34,286 bases of DNA from Billgrantia endophytica (GTDB lineage Bacteria; Pseudomonadota; Gammaproteobacteria; Pseudomonadales; Halomonadaceae). Within the stretch, counting starts at the first letter, position 1; every line of letters begins with the position of its first letter. The position numbers were made by a program, and so were the translations under genes. The stretch spans positions 1 through 34,286 of the forward strand of contig NZ_PNRF01000029.1 in assembly GCF_002879615.1 (NCBI RefSeq), read 5' to 3'. The notes below the pieces were generated by a model, which was given only the letters and a program-made list of their open reading frames with translations, had not been told where the DNA came from and did no database searches. Below are positions 7,455 to 16,310 of this stretch, piece after piece.

Positions 7455-8666
7455 ATGATGCGAGGTAACGAAAGCACCCTGCTTGCCTCCCAGCCAATCT
7501 TCGACCGCGGGCAACGTATTCGTGGGGTCGAACTGTTATACCGCAACGACAGGCAGCAGGGTGCCCTGGAAGTGGGAGAATACCGGGCCACCACCGAGCT
7601 GCTCTACAACCTCTGCGCCGGCATAACCCAGCAGATGGAGCATTTCCGCGCGCCGGCCTTCATCAATGTCTCCGCCGACTTCCTGCTCTCCCGCGCCTTT
7701 CTTCCCGTGCCACCGGAGAAGGTGGTCATCGAGCTGGTTGAACGCATCGAACCCACCGCCGAGATCCTCGACTGCATCGGGCACTGGCACCGCCAGGGAT
7801 TTCGCTTCGCCCTGGACGACTATCAGTTCTCCCCTCACTGGGCCCCCCTGTTGCCATTCGCTTCCATCATCAAGGTGGACATATCGACCACCAGCGTGGA
7901 ACGGGCAATGCGCCAGAGGGCGACGCTCCAGCACCTGGACGTGATGTGGCTGGCAGAGCGCATAGAGAACGAGAACGAACGCGATGCCTATGTAGAGGCA
8001 GGTTTCGACCTCTTTCAAGGCTACTATTTCGCCAGGCCCACGCTCATTCATGGCCAGAAACCGACGCCCTCCTCCCTGCGGTCGGCTCGCTTGATCGGCA
8101 CGCTGTATCAGCCTGAGCCCGATATGGCCCACATAAGCCGCATCATCTCGAACGACCCGGAGCTTTCCTGCAAGCTGGTCAGGATAGCGAACAGCCCTTT
8201 CTACCAAGGGGCAGGCACCATCGGTTCGATCCGGGAAGCCATTGCCCGCCTGGGGCTCGACAACCTGAAGCGCTGGGTCATCCTCCTGGGCCTGCTCGAA
8301 ACCAGCCGCCTGGAACATGCCAACCTGGTGCTGACACGCGCCAAGGCATGTGAACTGCTGGCGGAACGGCAGCACGGCAGCGCCAGGCAGGCGGAAGAGG
8401 GGTATCTTGCCGGGCTGCTGTCCGGCACGGATCTGCTGCTGGGCATCGAACCCGCCGATTTTCTGCAGCACATGGGCGTCAGCGACGCCATCCGCATGGG
8501 GGTGCTGCATGAAACCGGCCCGCTCGGAACGATCCTCCACCTGGTAAAGCGGGTCGAACGCCGTATCGTCCTGAAGGAAGAGCTCGCAGCGCTGAACCCG
8601 ACCCTGCTGGGAATCTACCAGGAAGCCACCAACGCGGCGGCGGCGATCATGGCCCATACGCTCTAG
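7455..8666 (+). CDS. EAL-HDOD signalling protein (YuxH-like)
   Basis: 403 residues from ATG 7455, chosen because GGAG lies about 9 bases upstream. The frame is also open to GTG 7407, which overlaps the ner stop. Residues about 10-200 are an EAL-type domain with ExLxR (E26, ELLYR), NVS, IELVER, KVD and FQGYYFARP. The usual DDFGTG loop reads DDYQFS, so c-di-GMP hydrolysis is doubtful. Residues about 205-400 are an HDOD domain (ISNDPELSCKLVRIANSPFY, IREAIARLGLDNLKRW). EAL-HDOD proteins act mainly as c-di-GMP binding or protein-interaction modules in signalling and motility. The gene lies between the Mu-like switch and a chemoreceptor. Confidence 0.9.
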   Translation: MMRGNESTLLASQPIFDRGQRIRGVELLYRNDRQQGALEVGEYRATTELLYNLCAGITQQMEHFRAPAFINVSADFLLSRAFLPVPPEKVVIELVERIEPTAEILDCIGHWHRQGFRFALDDYQFSPHWAPLLPFASIIKVDISTTSVERAMRQRATLQHLDVMWLAERIENENERDAYVEAGFDLFQGYYFARPTLIHGQKPTPSSLRSARLIGTLYQPEPDMAHISRIISNDPELSCKLVRIANSPFYQGAGTIGSIREAIARLGLDNLKRWVILLGLLETSRLEHANLVLTRAKACELLAERQHGSARQAEEGYLAGLLSGTDLLLGIEPADFLQHMGVSDAIRMGVLHETGPLGTILHLVKRVERRIVLKEELAALNPTLLGIYQEATNAAAAIMAHTL

Positions 8667-8715
8667 CGCCCGCCAATACCATGACAACGCCCGCTTCCGC
8701 CCCACCCCTCGTTCC

Positions 8716-8742
8716 TAACGCCGTTCGTGCCACTGCCGATGA
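8716..8742 (+). promoter_or_regulatory. Possible FliA (sigma-28) promoter for chemoreceptor at 8937
   Basis: TAACGCCG (8716-8723), an 11-base spacer and GCCGATGA (8735-8742). The -10 keeps GCCGAT and the spacing is exact for sigma-28, but the -35 shares only T, A, A and G with TAAAGTTT. It sits about 195 bases before the start codon, within the 270-base gap 8667-8936, which otherwise shows nothing recognisable. Confidence 0.4.
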
Positions 8743-8936
8743 TCACAAGGGCACAAGCAGCAGCGCTCACTCCCACTCCCGCCGTTCCATAACGACAAGA
8801 CACCTTCCAGCTTCCCATCGCTCGGCTGCGGCCGGGGCGACCGGTCTCTTGCAGCCGGCCGCCGAGCCCGCGCCATGCCTGGGAGTCGGAAGACACCCGC
8901 ATCTGCCATAGAGAGCCCAACATAGAGATCAAGACG

Positions 8937-10943
8937 ATGAAAGCACTGTCCCGTTTGACACTGACACAGAAACTGCTCGGAGCCATCGGCATTCCCTTGC
9001 TGGTGGCGTTCATCGCACTCGGCCTGATCGTCAATACCCAGCTCAACGGTGCCATCCCACCGATGCTGGAAAGCACCAGCGCCAGGCAGGTCGAGGCCCG
9101 GGCCAGCGAAGTGGGTCGCTGGATCGAAGGCTACCGCATGTTCCTGACTGGCCTTGCCAAGGACGAACGGCTAGCCGATTCGGTGCCGGCGGAAGCACAC
9201 CTGGACTGGCTGGCCAGCCGCCACCCCGGCGACGCCACCATCGAGTCTTTCTATTTCGCCGATGCCAGCGGCGATACCATGACCCATACCGGCGCCAGGG
9301 CGGATATCTCCGGTCGAGGCTACTTCCAAGCCCTCGTCACGAACGGCACCTCCGACCGGCTGCTGGCCGACCCGGTGCTCTCGCTCGTCAGCGGGCAGCC
9401 AACCGCCATCATTGCCGAAACGATCTTTGACAGCAGGGGGAACCGGATCGGGTTGCTGGGTATCACGCTGTCAATGGCCGCCGTGTCCGATATCACCTCT
9501 GCCATCAATGTCGGCGAAGGCAGCTACGGCTACATGGTCGACAGCACCGGCATGATCGTCGCCCACCCCGACCCCGATATCCGCATGGCACTGAATGTCA
9601 CCGAAGCGGATCAGGCAGGCTACCAGGGCGCCAATGCACTGGGCCGGCGCATCCTGGAAGGCGAAGCCGGCATGGGCCAGGCCGTGTCCCCCCTCGAGGG
9701 CGGCGTGACCATGATATGGAGCCCGATCCCGGGGACCGACGGCTGGGCGCTGGCCGCCGCCGTGCCCAATACGATCTTTACCACCGTCACCAGCAACCTG
9801 CTCGTCTCGCTGCTGCTCGCCGGTGTCGTGACCCTGGTCGTGCTGCTGGCCATCGCTGGCCTCGCGGCCCGCAAGGCCCTGGCCCCCATCAAGCAGACTG
9901 CACACGCCATGGCGGACATTGCGCAGGGCAAGGGCGACCTGACCCGTCGCCTGACAGCCCATAGCCATGACGAAGTGGGTGAGCTGGCCATCCAGTTCAA
10001 CGGCTTCGTCGAGCGCATGCAGCACACCTTGCAGGAAGTGCGCGGCAGTGCGCGTACCGTTCTGGCCGGCGCCAGCGACATGGCCGACGGCACTCAGGAG
10101 CTGTCGTCACGGACCGAGCAGGCAGCCGCCAATCTTCAGGAAACGTCGGCTTCCATGGAGGAAATCCATTCCACCGTGGCTCACACCGCCCAGGCATCCG
10201 AACAGGCCAACAGCCTGGCCACCAATGCCGCCGGGGTTGCCGAGCGTGGCAGCGACGCCATGACGGAAATGCAGGCCAAGATGGCCGCCATTGACGAATC
10301 CGCCAACAAGATCAGCAATATCATCGGCCTGATCGACTCGATCGCCTTCCAGACCAACATTCTGGCACTGAACGCTTCCGTGGAAGCGGCCCGCGCCGGT
10401 GAGCACGGCCGTGGCTTTGCGGTGGTGGCGCAAGAGGTCCGCAACCTGGCCAGCCGCTCCGCCGATGCGGCCAAGGACATTCGTGGCCTGATCGATACCT
10501 CGGTGAAACACACCCAGGAAGGCAGCCAGATCGTTCAGGGTGTGGCCAATCGAATACAGGAGCTCCGCCAGAGCGTCATTCAGGTCTCGGACGTGATCAG
10601 CGAAATCACGGCGGGCGCCCGGGAGCAGACGTCCGGCATCGAGCAGGTCAATACCGCCGTGGCGGAAATGGACATGATGACCCAGCAGAATGCATCCATG
10701 GTCAACCAGAATGCCGGCCTCGCCGCTACCATGCGGGACAATGCTCGTCGCCTGGATGAGCTGATGGCGTCCTTCGTGCTGGGAGAGGAACGTCATGATC
10801 AACCATTGATCGCGCATGAGGGGACGCGCCCCGCTCTCGCCCTGCCCGCTTCGGCTTCGGCCGGTTCGCCCTCCGAGCCGAAGCGCCTGGCGAAGCGGCA
10901 ACAAGCCAGCCGCGAGCTCGAAGAGGATTGGGAAACCTTCTGA
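8937..10943 (+). CDS. Methyl-accepting chemotaxis protein with dCache sensor
   Basis: 668 residues. TM1 at about 12-34 precedes a periplasmic double-Cache-like sensor (about 35-275, including DISGRGYFQALV, a typical Cache motif, and GSYGYMVDSTGMIVAHPD). TM2 lies at about 280-305, followed by HAMP (about 306-360) and the signalling hairpin with the conserved tip [20 protein letters not shown]. The C-terminus ends in DWETF, the pentapeptide that tethers CheR/CheB in high-abundance receptors such as Tar and Tsr. dCache sensors typically bind amino acids, organic acids or other small molecules; the ligand is unknown. It is transcribed alone and converges with the DUF294 gene 52 bases downstream. 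Confidence 0.95.
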   Translation: MKALSRLTLTQKLLGAIGIPLLVAFIALGLIVNTQLNGAIPPMLESTSARQVEARASEVGRWIEGYRMFLTGLAKDERLADSVPAEAHLDWLASRHPGDATIESFYFADASGDTMTHTGARADISGRGYFQALVTNGTSDRLLADPVLSLVSGQPTAIIAETIFDSRGNRIGLLGITLSMAAVSDITSAINVGEGSYGYMVDSTGMIVAHPDPDIRMALNVTEADQAGYQGANALGRRILEGEAGMGQAVSPLEGGVTMIWSPIPGTDGWALAAAVPNTIFTTVTSNLLVSLLLAGVVTLVVLLAIAGLAARKALAPIKQTAHAMADIAQGKGDLTRRLTAHSHDEVGELAIQFNGFVERMQHTLQEVRGSARTVLAGASDMADGTQELSSRTEQAAANLQETSASMEEIHSTVAHTAQASEQANSLATNAAGVAERGSDAMTEMQAKMAAIDESANKISNIIGLIDSIAFQTNILALNASVEAARAGEHGRGFAVVAQEVRNLASRSADAAKDIRGLIDTSVKHTQEGSQIVQGVANRIQELRQSVIQVSDVISEITAGAREQTSGIEQVNTAVAEMDMMTQQNASMVNQNAGLAATMRDNARRLDELMASFVLGEERHDQPLIAHEGTRPALALPASASAGSPSEPKRLAKRQQASRELEEDWETF

Positions 10944-10995
10944 ACCAGCCAGGCGGCGTGCCCAGGGACGGGAACGCTCGTCGCGCCAGCCGTGG

Positions 10996-12126
10996 TCAGA
11001 CCGAGGCCTGTGCCAATCGGATCAGACTGCGGATGGCCTGCATGTCCTGACGGAGCAGCAGGCGCTCATCCGTATCGAGACGAGACAGGTCGATCCATCC
11101 ATCGGGAATGGCACCCGCCTTGAGACTGGCTTGCTGAGCCTGCAGCAGCCTCTCCTGAAAACGCTCGAGCACGGCTGTCAGGCGTCGCGCCTGGCTGGCG
11201 GCGAGCCCCTCCTTCAGCACCAGTGCCGCCAGCCGCAGGCGCGTGTCCGGCGGACGAACACCGTGACGCAGCGACAGCAGGCGCACGGCATTGACCAGGG
11301 GCAGCACGCCCTGTCGCTTGAGGTTCAACGCATCCTCGTGGGGCGCTCCCTCACCGTCACCGGAAAGCCGGCCAAAACGATCCAGCGCAACCGGTAGTTC
11401 ATCGAGCAGCGTGGCCATCTCGTCAAGGAACAACCCGGCCCGTGGCATCGACCGTTGCACATGATCGGCCAATGACCCGGCCAACCCGGCATCACCATGG
11501 ACGGGGTGGAAGTCGAGCAGGATATTGCTTTGCTGCACACGCTTGACCCGCCGGTCGGCCGTCCAGAGAGAGAGCTGCTCACACCATTCGGAGAGCCGCT
11601 TTCGCCACATCGGCCAGCGTGCCATGACGTGCCCGTTGCACAGCGGGATACCCGCCTCATCCAACCGGCTCGTGAAGCGCTCACCCAGGGACTGGAAGAA
11701 TCCATCGATTTCGGTATGCCGGCGATCCGGGTAGTCGGCAATGATCATGGCATTGTCCTGATCCGGTGCCAGCAGGCTCTCATGGCGCGCACCGGACCCC
11801 AGCGTCAACACGCAGAATGCCGCTGGCGGGGTTCCCCAGCCCTGACCCTGCATTTCATTGAGAGAGAGCTGAATGGCACGGCGATAGAGCAGCTCGTTAT
11901 GGTCGCTGATGAGTTGACTGATACGCCAGGCGGGCAGATCGAGTCGGCTCAACGCTTCCACGAGAATGGTTTGCCAGGCATGCGCCTCCGCCAGGCCGGG
12001 TTCAGGACCCAATTCAATCAACGCATCGCGCAAGGGGCTCAGCAATGACGGCAAGCTGGCGGGGTCGGGCAGGTTATCGGCGGCAAAGAGTTCACGCCAG
12101 GGCGAGGCACGGTGCAGCAGGCGCAT
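10996..12126 (-). CDS. DUF294 nucleotidyltransferase-like protein
   Basis: 376 residues. A nucleotidyltransferase (GlnD/KNT-like) motif is seen at G110-S111 followed by D122 and D124 (GSGARHESLLAPDQDNAM), then the DUF294 C-terminal region. The fuller family carries N-terminal cNMP-binding and CBS domains. Here only an N-terminal segment of about 90 residues without a CBS signature precedes the catalytic motif. The start ATG 12126 has GGAG about 7 bases upstream. Homologues commonly sit with acetate-symporter (actP-like) and DnaQ-exonuclease genes. In this window the DUF294 gene is about 8 kb from the exonuclease operon. Its substrate is unknown. Confidence 0.85.
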   Translation of the reverse strand: MRLLHRASPWRELFAADNLPDPASLPSLLSPLRDALIELGPEPGLAEAHAWQTILVEALSRLDLPAWRISQLISDHNELLYRRAIQLSLNEMQGQGWGTPPAAFCVLTLGSGARHESLLAPDQDNAMIIADYPDRRHTEIDGFFQSLGERFTSRLDEAGIPLCNGHVMARWPMWRKRLSEWCEQLSLWTADRRVKRVQQSNILLDFHPVHGDAGLAGSLADHVQRSMPRAGLFLDEMATLLDELPVALDRFGRLSGDGEGAPHEDALNLKRQGVLPLVNAVRLLSLRHGVRPPDTRLRLAALVLKEGLAASQARRLTAVLERFQERLLQAQQASLKAGAIPDGWIDLSRLDTDERLLLRQDMQAIRSLIRLAQASV

Positions 12127-12230
12127 GGCGTCTCCAGGTCAGCTTGAACCGCAGTTCACGAATACCCGAAGTGTAGCGAGACGGTACCGCCACGACACTT
12201 ACGCAAAGGGAGTACGGCAGCCACGGAAAT

Positions 12231-12256
12231 CGACGGCGCCCGGTTGGGCGCCGTCG
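12231..12256 (-). terminator. Hairpin downstream of hlyU-family gene, probable terminator
   Basis: A perfect 11-base stem (CGACGGCGCCC / GGGCGCCGTCG) with a 4-base loop lies 17 bases after the stop of the gene at 12274. On the minus strand it is followed only by ATTTCC, so the T tract is weak. Confidence 0.6.
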
Positions 12257-12273
12257 ATTGCCTGGCACGACGA

Positions 12274-12579
12274 TCAGCGCGGCTTGAACATCTCGTCGCC
12301 GACCTGGTCGATGTAGCGCTGGGCCTTGCTCACCATCAACTGGTCGCACGCCTCGCGGCCGGGCACCAGGTCGGAACGCTCGAAGCGGTGGTCCAGGTGT
12401 CCATCGCCCCCATCCGCGGCCGGCTTGCGAATCCAGCCGCTGACCCGGTACTGGCCGCCCTGATCGGCCGGTTCGGAAACGATCTGGTAGCCCTTGTACT
12501 CGACGGCCTCGGCGGCCGGGGCACCCTTGGGCTTGTCGTCACTGCCCCTGAACAAGCCGGAGAAGAGTTTTTTCAGCAT
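12274..12579 (-). CDS. hlyU: HlyU-family protein
   Basis: 101 residues, matching the HlyU family (Pfam HlyU) in length and layout: MLKKLFSGLF start, a Pro/Ala-rich linker, EYKGYQIVSEP, GGQYRVSGWI, HRFERSDL and a terminal RYIDQVGDEMF. In Vibrio the name HlyU is used for a haemolysin activator; proteins of this small family are often annotated as HlyU without functional proof. The start ATG 12579 has AGGA about 8 bases upstream. It lies 102 bases downstream of argG on the same strand and may be cotranscribed. Confidence 0.8.
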   Translation of the reverse strand: MLKKLFSGLFRGSDDKPKGAPAAEAVEYKGYQIVSEPADQGGQYRVSGWIRKPAADGGDGHLDHRFERSDLVPGREACDQLMVSKAQRYIDQVGDEMFKPR

Positions 12580-12662
12580 TGTCTGGTCCTGGCTCCGCCC
12601 TCCTGCAGTGGTGCCTTCCGACGTCCGAAAAGCACGCTGGAGGAGGGAACGTCAGTTCGCGA

Positions 12663-12680
12663 CCGCGGCGATCGCTGCGG
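12663..12680 (-). other. Near-perfect GC-rich palindrome just after argG
   Basis: CCGCGGCGATCGCTGCGG is an 18-base dyad with one mismatched pair around a GCGATCGC core. It begins 1 base past the argG stop. It could fold in the mRNA, but no T tract follows, so it is not a convincing intrinsic terminator. Confidence 0.35.
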
Positions 12681-12681
12681 T

Positions 12682-13902
<1,221 letters not shown>

Positions 13903-13938
13903 TCGGGGCTCCTCTCTGGTAAGCGTCACAAGCCGCCA

Positions 13939-13967
13939 AGTATAGCGTGGCTGCTGCCCGACGAATA
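13939..13967 (-). promoter_or_regulatory. Probable argG promoter (-10 TATACT)
   Basis: On the minus strand TATACT (13944-13939) lies 36 bases before ATG 13902, giving a leader of about 30 bases. The -35 position is weak (TATTCG at 17-base spacing). No clear ArgR box is visible. Confidence 0.45.
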
Positions 13968-14104
13968 CCGGCGGCGGGACGTGCGAGCGCCAAACTGCTA
14001 GACTTTCGCGAATTCGACGGACGGCCTGGCCGCGGCGGGTTGCCTGTCGGCACGGCTTCGAGCCTTACCTCAAGGAATAAGATGCTCACGATAAGGAGAG
14101 GCGC

Positions 14105-14770
14105 ATGAGCGAGGCGATCGCCCGCGAGTTGATGGCCCAGCGATTCCGTAGTTTTCTACCCGTGGTGGTGGACCTGGAAACCGGGGGCTTCAACGCCGAA
14201 CGAGATGCAATACTCGAGATCGCCGCCGTGACGCTGACCATGGACCCCGAAGGCAACCTGATGCCGGATGCCACCTATTCCTTCCATGTGCAGCCCTTCA
14301 CGGGCGCCAACGTGGAACAGTCGGCGCTCGACTTCACCGGCATCAACCTCGGTGATCCGCTGCGCCAGCGCGTTGCCTTGAGCGAAGCCGAAGCCCTGGG
14401 GGAGATCTTCCGCCCGGTGCGCAAGGCGATAAAGTCCCACGGCTGCACCCGCGCCATCCTCGTGGGCCACAATGCCGCCTTCGATCACGGCTTCCTCAAC
14501 TCGGCGGTCGCCCGTTGCGGCATCAAGCGCAACCCGTTCCACCCCTTTTCCAGTTTCGATACCGCCAGCCTCTCCGGTCTCGTCTACGGCCAGACGGTGT
14601 TGGCGCGTGCCTGCCGGGCCGCCGGCATCCCCTTCGACAACCAGGAAGCGCACTCGGCACGCTATGATACCGAGCGCACCGCCGAGCTGTTCTGCGCCAT
14701 CGTCAATCGCTACAAGGATCTCGGTGGCTGGGGCCTGGCACAGCGGGAACAGGGGCTGGAAGAGGACTGA
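14105..14770 (+). CDS. rnt: Ribonuclease T
   Basis: 221 residues, close to the 215 of E. coli RNase T. It is a 3'-5' exoribonuclease that trims the CCA end of tRNA and matures the 3' ends of stable RNAs. The DEDDh residues are D23 and E25 (VVDLETGGF), D127 (GHNAAFD), and H183 with D188 ([11 protein letters not shown]). The RNase T-specific basic and aromatic stretches ([30 protein letters not shown]) are conserved. The start ATG 14105 is preceded by AAGGAGAGG. The gene is divergent from argG and convergent with grxD, and the shared hairpin at 14828-14854 separates it from grxD. Confidence 0.96.
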   Translation: MSEAIARELMAQRFRSFLPVVVDLETGGFNAERDAILEIAAVTLTMDPEGNLMPDATYSFHVQPFTGANVEQSALDFTGINLGDPLRQRVALSEAEALGEIFRPVRKAIKSHGCTRAILVGHNAAFDHGFLNSAVARCGIKRNPFHPFSSFDTASLSGLVYGQTVLARACRAAGIPFDNQEAHSARYDTERTAELFCAIVNRYKDLGGWGLAQREQGLEED

Positions 14771-14827
14771 CCCGAGCCCGCCACTCTCGGCTCAGTGTCA
14801 CTACGGCGCCTTGGTGAAAAAGAAAAA

Positions 14828-14854
14828 GGCCCGTGAGTGTGCAACTCACGGGCC
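14828..14854 (-). terminator. Intrinsic terminator of grxD (probably bidirectional)
   Basis: A perfect 11-base stem GGCCCGTGAGT / ACTCACGGGCC with a 5-base loop. On the minus strand it is followed by TTTTTCTTTTTC, a classical U tract, so it ends grxD (stop at 14876). On the plus strand the following CTGATTCC is a weaker tail for rnt. Confidence 0.9.
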
Positions 14855-14875
14855 CTGATTCCAACCTGGCGGGCT

Positions 14876-15229
14876 TCAGGCGTCACCACCCTGCCCTTCC
14901 TGCTCCTTGGCGCGGGCCGCTGCCGCCTTGATCAGCGTTTCCAGCTCGCCACTCTGATGCATCTCGCCCACGATGTCACAGCCACCGACCAGTTCTCCCT
15001 CGACCCACAGCTGCGGGAAGGTGGGCCAGTTGGCATACTTGGGCAGCTCGGCGCGAATGTCCGGGTTGTCCAGGATATTGACGAAGGCGAAGCGCTCGCC
15101 GCAAGCCATCAGCGCCTGCACGGTCTGCGCTGAGAAGCCGCACTGGGGCAATTGGGGCGTCCCCTTCATGTAGATGAGAATAGGGTTCTCGCCGATCTGA
15201 CGCTCAATGTTCTCGATAGTGGTGCTCAT
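14876..15229 (-). CDS. grxD: Monothiol glutaredoxin Grx4 (GrxD)
   Basis: 117 residues. The CGFS active site lies at 30-33 (PQCGFS), the signature of monothiol glutaredoxins that bind and transfer [2Fe-2S] clusters with glutathione and BolA. WPTFPQLWVEGELVGGCDI (TFPQ/GG-D glutathione-binding motifs) is present. I chose ATG 15229 (MSTTIENI) with GGGGAGC about 7 bases upstream. The longer frame to 15298 adds a non-conserved extension. It ends at the terminator described at 14828. Confidence 0.96.
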   Translation of the reverse strand: MSTTIENIERQIGENPILIYMKGTPQLPQCGFSAQTVQALMACGERFAFVNILDNPDIRAELPKYANWPTFPQLWVEGELVGGCDIVGEMHQSGELETLIKAAAARAKEQEGQGGDA

Positions 15230-15333
15230 ATGTGCTCCCCGTTGGGTCACTTGGATGCCGATGGCGCCGATGAATACCCAAGTACGACGCTCAGCCATTG
15301 CTCATGGCACACATTCTACTGATGCCGAGCACA

Positions 15334-15362
15334 TTGCGCATCCCCCGTGGGCTGGCTAGGAT
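15334..15362 (+). promoter_or_regulatory. Probable argF promoter
   Basis: TTGCGC (15334-15339), a 17-base spacer and TAGGAT (15357-15362) place a start site about 20 bases before the argF ATG at 15390. Each hexamer matches consensus at 4 of 6 positions with ideal spacing. Confidence 0.5.
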
Positions 15363-15389
15363 GGGGGTTTTTCGCGCGGAGAGATCATC

Positions 15390-16310
15390 ATGGCGACACG
15401 CCATTTCCTGACCCTGCTGGACCTTAGCCCGGAAGAGCTGCATTACCTGATCCAACGCGCCATCACGATCAAGAACCGCCTGCTGGCCCAGGGGCCCACC
15501 TATTCGCCGTTCACCAACCGCACCCTGGCGATGATCTTCGAGAAATCGTCGACCCGCACCCGTGTCTCTTTCGAGACCGCCATGGCGCAGTTCGGCGGTC
15601 ATGCCCTGTTCCTCTCCCCGCGCGATACCCAGCTGGGACGCGGCGAACCCATCGAGGATACCGCTCGCGTGCTGTCGGAAATGGTAGACGCCGTCATGAT
15701 CCGCACCTTCTCCCACGAAGGGCTGGAAGCCTTCGCCGCCGCCAGCAGCGTACCGGTGATCAATGCGCTCTCGGACGACTACCATCCCTGCCAGTTGCTG
15801 GCCGACATCATGACCTGGACGGAGCTGCGCGGCAGCGTGAAAGGCCGCACCGCCGTGTGGGTCGGTGACGGCAACAACATGTGTCACTCCTGGATCAATG
15901 CCGCGCTCCAGTTCGACTTCCAACTGCATATCTGCTGCCCGGAGGGCTATGAGCCACGCCGGGACATCATGGAAGCCGCGGGGGACCGGATAACGCTGTC
16001 CCATGATCCGCAACGGGCCATGGCCGGCGCCGACCTGGTGACAACGGATGTCTGGGCCTCCATGGGCCAGGAGAAAGAGCAGGCCAGGCGGGAAGCCGAC
16101 TTCGCCGGTTTCCAGGTCAACGAAGCCCTGCTCGACCGCGCCAGGCCCGATGTTCTGTTCCTGCATTGCCTGCCGGCTCATCGCGGCGAGGAGATCAGTG
16201 AAACCCTGCTCGACGATCCTCGTGCCGTGGTCTGGCAAGAGGCGGGGAACCGTCTCCATGCCCAGAAGGCGCTGATCGAGTTCCTGCTGCTGGGGCGGAT
16301 CGGTGGCTAG
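15390..16310 (+). CDS. argF: Ornithine carbamoyltransferase, anabolic type
   Basis: 306 residues. It makes citrulline from ornithine and carbamoyl phosphate, feeding ArgG. The carbamoyl-phosphate loop STRTR lies at 54-58 ([12 protein letters not shown]), the HPCQ-type motif is [10 protein letters not shown], and the ornithine-side HCLP motif is at 259-262 ([11 protein letters not shown]). The start ATG 15390 has GGAGAG about 8 bases upstream. The last 4 bases overlap the stop of the convergent GGDEF-EAL gene, and no terminator fits between them. Confidence 0.97.
   Translation: MATRHFLTLLDLSPEELHYLIQRAITIKNRLLAQGPTYSPFTNRTLAMIFEKSSTRTRVSFETAMAQFGGHALFLSPRDTQLGRGEPIEDTARVLSEMVDAVMIRTFSHEGLEAFAAASSVPVINALSDDYHPCQLLADIMTWTELRGSVKGRTAVWVGDGNNMCHSWINAALQFDFQLHICCPEGYEPRRDIMEAAGDRITLSHDPQRAMAGADLVTTDVWASMGQEKEQARREADFAGFQVNEALLDRARPDVLFLHCLPAHRGEEISETLLDDPRAVVWQEAGNRLHAQKALIEFLLLGRIGG

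Noticed and set aside
12660..12681. GCGATCGC core as an origin or HIP1-like repeat
   Set aside because: It is a single occurrence within a GC-rich hairpin after argG; nothing else supports an origin or repeat family.
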